Below, piece after piece: positions 59,468-64,000 of a stretch of 64,000 nucleotides of DNA. Position 1 is the stretch's first letter, and every line of letters starts with the position of its first letter. Where the stretch lies: contig CACYWN010000028.1 in assembly GCA_902778105.1 (NCBI GenBank), forward strand, positions 1-64,000. Direction: 5' to 3'. Source of the DNA: an uncultured Bacteroidia bacterium. Its GTDB lineage: Bacteria > Bacteroidota > Bacteroidia > Bacteroidales > UBA932. The notes beneath the pieces are model-generated. The model saw only the letters and a list, made by a program, of their open reading frames with translations. It was not told where the DNA came from and ran no database searches. Made by a program: the position numbers and the translations under genes.

Positions 59468-60469
59468 ATGGCATACAACCTCAGAAACCGCAGTTTCCTG
59501 AAGCTGCTGGACTTCAGTCCCAGGGAAATCCAGTACCTGCTGGACCTCGCCCGCGACCTCAAGCGGGCCAAATACGCCGGAACCGAGCGTCCGACGCTCA
59601 CCGGCAAGAACATCGCCCTGATTTTCGAGAAGACGTCCACGCGTACCCGCTGTGCCTTCGAGGTCGCGGCACACGACCAGGGCGCCCATGTCACCTACCT
59701 GGGCCCTTCGGGGTCCCAGATCGGCATCAAGGAGTCGATGAAGGATACCGCCCGGGTCCTCGGCCGGATGTTCGACGGCATCGAGTACCGGGGATTCGCC
59801 CAGAAGACCGTGGAGGAACTGGCCGCCTATTCCGGCGTCCCGGTCTGGAACGGCCTGACCAACGAGTTCCATCCCACGCAGATCCTGGCCGACTTCCTGA
59901 CCATGTCCGAGCATACGGACAAACCGCTGAGGCAGGTGTCCTACGCCTACCTGGGCGATGCCCGCTTCAACATGGGCAACTCCCTGCTGGTCGGCGGCGC
60001 CAAGATGGGCATGGACGTTCGGATTGTGGCCCCGAAGCCCCTGCAGCCCGCTGCGGAGCTGGTTGCCCAGTGCCGGGAGATCGCGAAGGAGACCGGAGCC
60101 CGTATCACCATCACCGATGACGTGGACGCCGGCGTCAAGGGCTGCGATTTCATCTACACCGACATCTGGGTGTCGATGGGTGAGCCCGTGGAGGTCTGGA
60201 AGGAGCGCATCGCCATGCTGATGCCCTATCAGGTCAATGCGAAGCTGATGGAACGCACCGGCAATCCGGACTGCAAGTTCATGCACTGCCTCCCGTCCTA
60301 CCACAACCTGGAGACCAAGGCCGGCCGCGACGTCTACGAGCAGTTCGGCCTGGACGGCATCGAAGTCACGGAGGACGTGTTCGAGTCACCGAACAGCATC
60401 GTCTTCGACGAGGCCGAGAACCGCATGCACACGATCAAGGCCGTGATGGTCGCGACGCTCGGGGAATAG
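59468..60469 (+). CDS. argF: Ornithine carbamoyltransferase
   Basis: Enzyme of 333 residues starting [18 protein letters not shown]. Carbamoyl-phosphate site STRTR at 57-61, ornithine site with SMGE, and HCLP at 273-276. It has the classical OTCase length and motifs, not the acetylornithine variant of some Bacteroidota. In this operon it probably works in the catabolic direction, citrulline to ornithine and carbamoyl phosphate. ATG 59468 is two bases after the arcC stop; the longer frame is not supported. Confidence 0.93.
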   Translation: MAYNLRNRSFLKLLDFSPREIQYLLDLARDLKRAKYAGTERPTLTGKNIALIFEKTSTRTRCAFEVAAHDQGAHVTYLGPSGSQIGIKESMKDTARVLGRMFDGIEYRGFAQKTVEELAAYSGVPVWNGLTNEFHPTQILADFLTMSEHTDKPLRQVSYAYLGDARFNMGNSLLVGGAKMGMDVRIVAPKPLQPAAELVAQCREIAKETGARITITDDVDAGVKGCDFIYTDIWVSMGEPVEVWKERIAMLMPYQVNAKLMERTGNPDCKFMHCLPSYHNLETKAGRDVYEQFGLDGIEVTEDVFESPNSIVFDEAENRMHTIKAVMVATLGE

Positions 60470-60490
60470 TCTTCCCGGGCACGTTTTCAC

Positions 60491-60521
60491 TTGACCGGTC
60501 CGGTTCGTTTTACTATCTTTG
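60491..60521 (+). promoter_or_regulatory. Promoter of the 2-epimerase gene, flanked by inverted repeat
   Basis: TTG at 60491-60493, 20 bases, TATCTTTG at 60514-60521, ATG five bases later. A perfect 10-bp inverted repeat, CGGTCCGGTT (60496-60505) and AACCGGACCG (60529-60538), brackets the -7 box; the second arm lies in the first codons. Confidence 0.72.
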
Positions 60522-60525
60522 TACT

Positions 60526-61701
60526 ATGAACCGGACCGATGTTTTTCTCAGCGAGGTGCAGGATGTCCTCGAGCACAATATCCTGAATTGGTGGCTTTTG
60601 ATGAAGGATCCCAAGGGAGGGTTCTACGGTGAGGCGGACGGAACCGGTGAGATCCTCCGGGGTGCGCCGCGCGGGGTGATCCTGAACGCCCGGATCATCT
60701 GGGCGTTCGCGGCTGCCTACCGGCAGCTTTCCCGGCAGGAATACCTGGATGCAGCCGTGCATGCGGGGGAGTGGTTCCTCGCGCATTTCATCGACCGGAA
60801 GCTCGGAGGCGTGTACTGGGGTGTGGATGCTTCGGGGGCGCCGCAGGACACCAAAAAGCAGCTCTATGCGCAGGGTTTCGCCATCTACGGCCTCAGCGAG
60901 CTTTTCAAGGTCCATCCTGACCCGAAGGTCCTGCAGGCCGCCGTGGACCTGTTCCACCTCGTGGAAACCCGGTTCAAGGACCGGGAGAACGGTGGGTACC
61001 TGGAAGCGCTCGCCGCGGATTTCTCCCCGCTTGCGGACATGTCCCTCAGCGCCCATGACATCAATGCCGACAAGACCATGAATTCGCACCTCCACATCCT
61101 GGAGGCCTATGCGAACCTGTATCAGGTGTGGCCGGACCAAGGGTTGCGCCAGGCGGTGGAAGACCTCCTGGACATCGTCTGCACGAAGGTGATGGCTCCG
61201 GACGGCCACTTGCAGCTGTATTTCCGCCGTGACTGGTCCGTCCTTCCCGGCGGCGTTTCCTATGGCCACGACATCGAGACGTCCTGGCTGGCGCTGGAGT
61301 GCGCTTCGGCGGTCCGGGACATCGACCTGGTGAACCGGGTGCGCCCGTATGCGCTCAAGATGGCCCAGGCCGGCAACGAAGGCCTCCGGGCCGACGGCTC
61401 CATGATGTACGAAAAGCTGGAGGACGGCACCCTGGACCTTTCCCGCCAGTGGTGGGTGCTGGCCGAGTCGGTGGTGGGAAACCTCTGGCTGTGGAAGTTC
61501 CATGGCGACGTGGAGGCAACGGACCGCGCTCTCTCCACCTGGGCCTATATCCGCGACAATATCGTGGACTGGGATAACGGCGACTGGTTCTGGGGCGTCC
61601 ATCCCGACGGTACCCCCGACAAGGAATCCCCGAAGGCCGGCTTCTGGAAGTGCCCCTACCACAACACCCGCATGTGCCTGCAGGTGCTTTCCCTTATCTG
61701 A
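60526..61701 (+). CDS. AGE-family cellobiose/mannobiose 2-epimerase
   Basis: Cytoplasmic (alpha/alpha)6-barrel epimerase of 391 residues. The signatures ADKTMNSHLHILEAYANLY, GHDIETSWLALE and the C-terminal KCPYHNTRMCL carry the catalytic histidines of cellobiose 2-epimerases. In Bacteroides fragilis this enzyme turns mannobiose into mannosyl-glucose for the GH130 phosphorylase; the same pair is present here, 12 kb apart. N-acetylglucosamine 2-epimerase activity is less likely given the motifs and context. Confidence 0.88.
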   Translation: MNRTDVFLSEVQDVLEHNILNWWLLMKDPKGGFYGEADGTGEILRGAPRGVILNARIIWAFAAAYRQLSRQEYLDAAVHAGEWFLAHFIDRKLGGVYWGVDASGAPQDTKKQLYAQGFAIYGLSELFKVHPDPKVLQAAVDLFHLVETRFKDRENGGYLEALAADFSPLADMSLSAHDINADKTMNSHLHILEAYANLYQVWPDQGLRQAVEDLLDIVCTKVMAPDGHLQLYFRRDWSVLPGGVSYGHDIETSWLALECASAVRDIDLVNRVRPYALKMAQAGNEGLRADGSMMYEKLEDGTLDLSRQWWVLAESVVGNLWLWKFHGDVEATDRALSTWAYIRDNIVDWDNGDWFWGVHPDGTPDKESPKAGFWKCPYHNTRMCLQVLSLI

Positions 61702-61712
61702 CGAAAACAAAA

Positions 61713-61738
61713 AAAGCAGACCTTTCGGGGTCTGCTTT
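61713..61738. terminator. Bidirectional terminator between epimerase and rpmH
   Basis: AAAGCAGACC and GGTCTGCTTT pair around TTTCGG, flanked by A7 on one side; it serves both convergent genes. Confidence 0.9.
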
Positions 61739-61759
61739 CAGTTTCTGGTGTGCCGCGGA

Positions 61760-61912
61760 TTACCAGCGCTCCTCGTCGGAGACGGTGAGTTTCTTGCGGC
61801 AGTGGCGACGACGGGAAGCGAGCACGCGACGGCCGTTGGCGGAGGCCATGCGGGCACGGAAGCCGTGCTTGTTCACGCGCTTGCGGTTGGAAGGTTGGAA
61901 CGTTCTTTTCAT
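61760..61912 (-). CDS. rpmH: 50S ribosomal protein L34
   Basis: Basic protein of 50 residues, [20 protein letters not shown]..., the invariant L34 start. The C-terminal [14 protein letters not shown] is slightly extended, as in Bacteroidota. It has its own promoter at 61967-61998 and a terminator behind it. It is too short to be found by length-based screens. Confidence 0.97.
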   Translation of the reverse strand: MKRTFQPSNRKRVNKHGFRARMASANGRRVLASRRRHCRKKLTVSDEERW

Positions 61913-61966
61913 GATATCTCTTTTTTATATTTTACGGTTAATCGGCCCATTTTCACGGACGGAGTG

Positions 61967-61998
61967 CAAAGGTAGATATTTTGAAGGAAACTGCCAAA
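61967..61998 (-). promoter_or_regulatory. Promoter of rpmH
   Basis: On the minus strand TTTG (61998-61995), 20 bases, TACCTTTG (61974-61967), leaving a leader of about 50 bases. Confidence 0.72.
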
Positions 61999-62006
61999 TT
62001 TATTTG

Positions 62007-62033
62007 AGATTTCTCGACAAGCTCGAAATGACA
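62007..62033 (-). repeat. 27-bp dispersed repeat, copy 3 (identical to copy 1)
   Basis: Exact reverse complement of 5084-5110. It lies three bases after the rsmG stop, upstream of the rpmH promoter. Confidence 0.88.
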
Positions 62034-62036
62034 GAC

Positions 62037-62690
62037 CTACCGTTCCATATGAATCACGAGCTTTCCGTCGTAATAGCTGTCGTGGAGCCATGAGGATACC
62101 GGCCAGGTATGGACGGAGCCCCGGGGGAGCCGTTGGCGGGCCATTACTTCCGCAATCTCTTCCACGACATCGCCGCCCTTGAGGTACAGGATGCCTTCGG
62201 TGAACTTGCCCTTCACCCACGGATAGAAATCCGTCAGGGAGGCGACGGCCCGGGAGACGACGAAGCCGAACTTCCGAGGGAGGGATTCCGCGCGGGCGTT
62301 CACCACCTCCACGTTCTTCAGGTCCAAGGACGATGCAACCGCTTGTGCAACAAGTGTTTTCTTGCCCACGGAATCGCACAGTACGAAATGCGCATCCGGG
62401 AAAAGGATGGCGAGGGGGATGCCGGGGAAGCCGCCGCCGGTCCCGAGGTCCAGTATGTCGGCCGTACAGAACTTCTCCGTCAGGCCGGGCAGGGTGAGCA
62501 TGTACCGGGCGATGGCCAGGGAGTGGAGGATATGATGGTCGTACAGGCTGTCGATATCCTTGCGCGAGATCACGTTGATCTTCGCGTTCCAGTCGCGGTA
62601 CAGGGCGTCGCAGGAGAGGAACTTTTCCTCCTGCGCGGGCGTCAGGTCGAAGTCGGCCTTGACAAAGTCGATGAATTCCTGCGGTGTCAT
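62037..62690 (-). CDS. rsmG: 16S rRNA (guanine527-N7)-methyltransferase
   Basis: SAM-dependent methyltransferase of 217 residues. The SAM-binding motif is DILDLGTGGGFPGIPLAI (~78-95), with the usual FVVSRAVASL and N-terminal NVISRKD. Its ATG overlaps the sigma-factor stop by four bases, so the two are co-translated. Loss of RsmG gives low-level streptomycin resistance in several bacteria. Confidence 0.94.
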   Translation of the reverse strand: MTPQEFIDFVKADFDLTPAQEEKFLSCDALYRDWNAKINVISRKDIDSLYDHHILHSLAIARYMLTLPGLTEKFCTADILDLGTGGGFPGIPLAILFPDAHFVLCDSVGKKTLVAQAVASSLDLKNVEVVNARAESLPRKFGFVVSRAVASLTDFYPWVKGKFTEGILYLKGGDVVEEIAEVMARQRLPRGSVHTWPVSSWLHDSYYDGKLVIHMER

Positions 62691-63271
62691 TCGATTTCTC
62701 CTCTGAGCATCATTTCCGCCAAGTGCTGTTTGCCCCGGCGGATGCGGGTGCGGACGGTATTGAGTTCCAGGTCCAGCGCCTTCGCGATTTCCTCGTATTC
62801 CAGTTCTTCGATCATATACTTGACCATCACCTCCTTGTACAGGGGGGAGAGTTCCTCGATGAAGGCCATCAGGCGCTCATGGTTCTCCCCGTTGATGATT
62901 TCCTCTTCCGGATCCACCTCGGTAAGCGGTCCCTGGCCTTCGATCCCTTCCTCTCCCGCCTTATGCAGGATATCCTCCTTTTTCTGTTCCTCCCGCTTGA
63001 TGCGCTCAAGGTGGTCGAGAGCCGTACGGGTGGCGATCGTGGACAGCCACGGACGAAGTTCCCGGGCCGTGTCAAAGTGCGTCAGGTTGATAAAGGCCTT
63101 CTGGAAACTCTCGGATACCACGTCGTCTACGTCGGCCTTCCATTTGAAGTAGCCGCTTATCCGGCCTCTGATGGCTTTCTCGTGCAGCTGATAGATGGCC
63201 CTGTAGGCCATCTGGTCCCCGGCGACGGCGCGGGCGACCAGCTCTTTTTCAGGCATTTCCAAATATCCCAT
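62687..63271 (-). CDS. ECF-like RNA polymerase sigma factor
   Basis: Sigma-70-family protein of 194 residues. Region 2 (~20-95) has YRAIYQLHEKAIRGRI and the DDVVSESFQKAF motif; region 4 (~135-185) has YEEIAKALDLELNTVRTRIRRGKQHL. There is no anti-sigma gene next to it, as would be usual for an ECF factor; the neighbours are polA and rsmG. It starts one base after the polA stop. Regulon unknown. Confidence 0.9.
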   Translation of the reverse strand: MGYLEMPEKELVARAVAGDQMAYRAIYQLHEKAIRGRISGYFKWKADVDDVVSESFQKAFINLTHFDTARELRPWLSTIATRTALDHLERIKREEQKKEDILHKAGEEGIEGQGPLTEVDPEEEIINGENHERLMAFIEELSPLYKEVMVKYMIEELEYEEIAKALDLELNTVRTRIRRGKQHLAEMMLRGEIE

Positions 63272-63272
63272 C

Positions 63273-64000
63273 TCAGTGTGCTTCCAGCCAGTTTTTGCCG
63301 CCGCTGCACTCCACGGTGAGCGGAACGGACAGTTTCAGGACATTTTCCATGGTCTCCACGACAATCTTTTCCAGGGCGGGGACTTCCTCCGGGACGGCGT
63401 CGAACATGAGTTCGTCATGGATCTGGAGGACCATCCGGCTGCGGAGGCCGGCTTCGGTGAGCCGTTTGTCCACGCCGATCATCGCGAGTTTGATGATGTC
63501 GGCCGCCGTGCCCTGGATGGGGGCGTTGACGGCGTTCCGTTCCGCCAGGGACCGGACGGTGGCGTTCTTCGCATTGATGTCCGGCAGATAACGCCGGCGG
63601 CCGAAAAGCGTTTCCACGAATCCGTTCTCGCGGGCGAAGGCAATGCTGTCATCGATGAAGGAACGGATGGCAGGAAAGGTGGCGAAATAACCGTCAATCA
63701 ATTCCTTGGCTTCCTTGCGGCCCAGATGCAGCCGCTGCGCCAGGCCGAAGGACGAGATGCCGTACATGATGCCGAAGTTCGCCGTTTTCGCCCGGCCGCG
63801 CTGCTCCCGCGTCACGTCGGCGAGGGGAATGCCGTAGATCTTCGCCGCCGTGGCGGCATGGACATCCTCCCCGTCCCGGAAGGCCTTGACCATGTGCTCG
63901 TCCTGACTCAGGTGGGCCATGATGCGGAGCTCGATCTGCGAGTAGTCCGCCGACACGATCAGCCCTTCCGGTGTCGCCGGAATGAAGGCCTTGCGGATTT
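63273..64000 (-). CDS. polA: DNA polymerase I, C-terminal part (cut by window edge)
   Basis: Polymerase domain of family A. Motif A is SADYSQIELRIMAHLS; motif B continues with RGRAKTANFGIMYGIS; motif C is QIHDELMFD. The frame stays open to the window end (IRKAFIPATPEGLIV before motif A), so the N-terminal exonuclease domains lie outside. The stop at 63273-63275 is one base from the sigma-factor ATG. Confidence 0.95.
   Translation of the reverse strand, partial: IRKAFIPATPEGLIVSADYSQIELRIMAHLSQDEHMVKAFRDGEDVHAATAAKIYGIPLADVTREQRGRAKTANFGIMYGISSFGLAQRLHLGRKEAKELIDGYFATFPAIRSFIDDSIAFARENGFVETLFGRRRYLPDINAKNATVRSLAERNAVNAPIQGTAADIIKLAMIGVDKRLTEAGLRSRMVLQIHDELMFDAVPEEVPALEKIVVETMENVLKLSVPLTVECSGGKNWLEAH

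Overview
The window is from a member of the Bacteroidota, most likely a GC-rich, gut- or rumen-type Bacteroidales. Three things point there. First, protein families: SusC/SusD, BACON- and TIG-domain lipoproteins, DUF6029- and DUF5020-like proteins, Omp28-type redoxins and an AURKAIP1/COX24 mini-protein. Second, promoters: many genes are preceded by the Bacteroidota primary-sigma pattern TTG/TTTG-N19-20-TAnnTTTG. Third, most starts lack a Shine-Dalgarno sequence. The genus cannot be fixed by eye.

Layout. 1-4.2 kb (minus strand): start of rpsU, a CobB-like sirtuin, an AAA-type ATPase and an EF-hand membrane protein. 4.3-7 kb (plus): rplU-rpmA, serS, ruvC. 7-12 kb: an outer-membrane beta-barrel protein facing a PASTA protein-rluD pair. 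12.1-14.4 kb: a membrane-anchored HTH-like protein and lnt. 14.4-21.4 kb: a run of secreted or lipoprotein thiol-redox genes (TlpA-like, DUF6029-like, Omp28-like, a 41-residue peptide, and two tandem fimbrillin-like/Omp28-like lipoproteins, the second frameshifted). 21.4-26.1 kb: RNase G, a 29-residue mS38-like protein, HU, and lon with an unusual upstream region. 26.1-32.3 kb: ung-coaD-double-thioredoxin protein, DJ-1 and zinc peptidase, alr, tRNA-Gln, TSCPD protein, small basic protein, tadA.

32.3-50.2 kb is a beta-mannan polysaccharide utilisation locus: AraC regulator, GH5 lipoprotein, SusC-like receptor (frame broken by a 26-bp tandem duplication), SusD, two surface glycan-binding lipoproteins, GH26 and GH5 enzymes with matching BACON domains, a second GH26, a cytoplasmic GH130 phosphorylase and a GPH-type sugar transporter. 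A sialate-O-acetylesterase-like esterase and a zinc-protease lipoprotein follow. The epimerase that would complete the route (mannobiose to mannosyl-glucose, then GH130 phosphorolysis) is encoded 10 kb away at 60.5 kb with its own promoter.

52.6-56.1 kb (minus) is a nucleobase uptake operon: UraA-type permease, Tsx-like outer-membrane channel, AzgA-type permease. 56.3-60.5 kb (plus) is an arginine breakdown operon: arginine deiminase-like enzyme, ornithine aminotransferase, carbamate kinase, ornithine carbamoyltransferase. The window ends with the epimerase, rpmH, rsmG, an ECF-like sigma factor and the 3' part of polA.

No CRISPR array, insertion sequence, prophage or rRNA operon is visible, and no gene-free stretch exceeds about 250 bases. 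The two broken reading frames (susC-like and the second tandem redox lipoprotein) each need one small change to restore a full-length protein. They could be real recent mutations, switchable states, or assembly errors.
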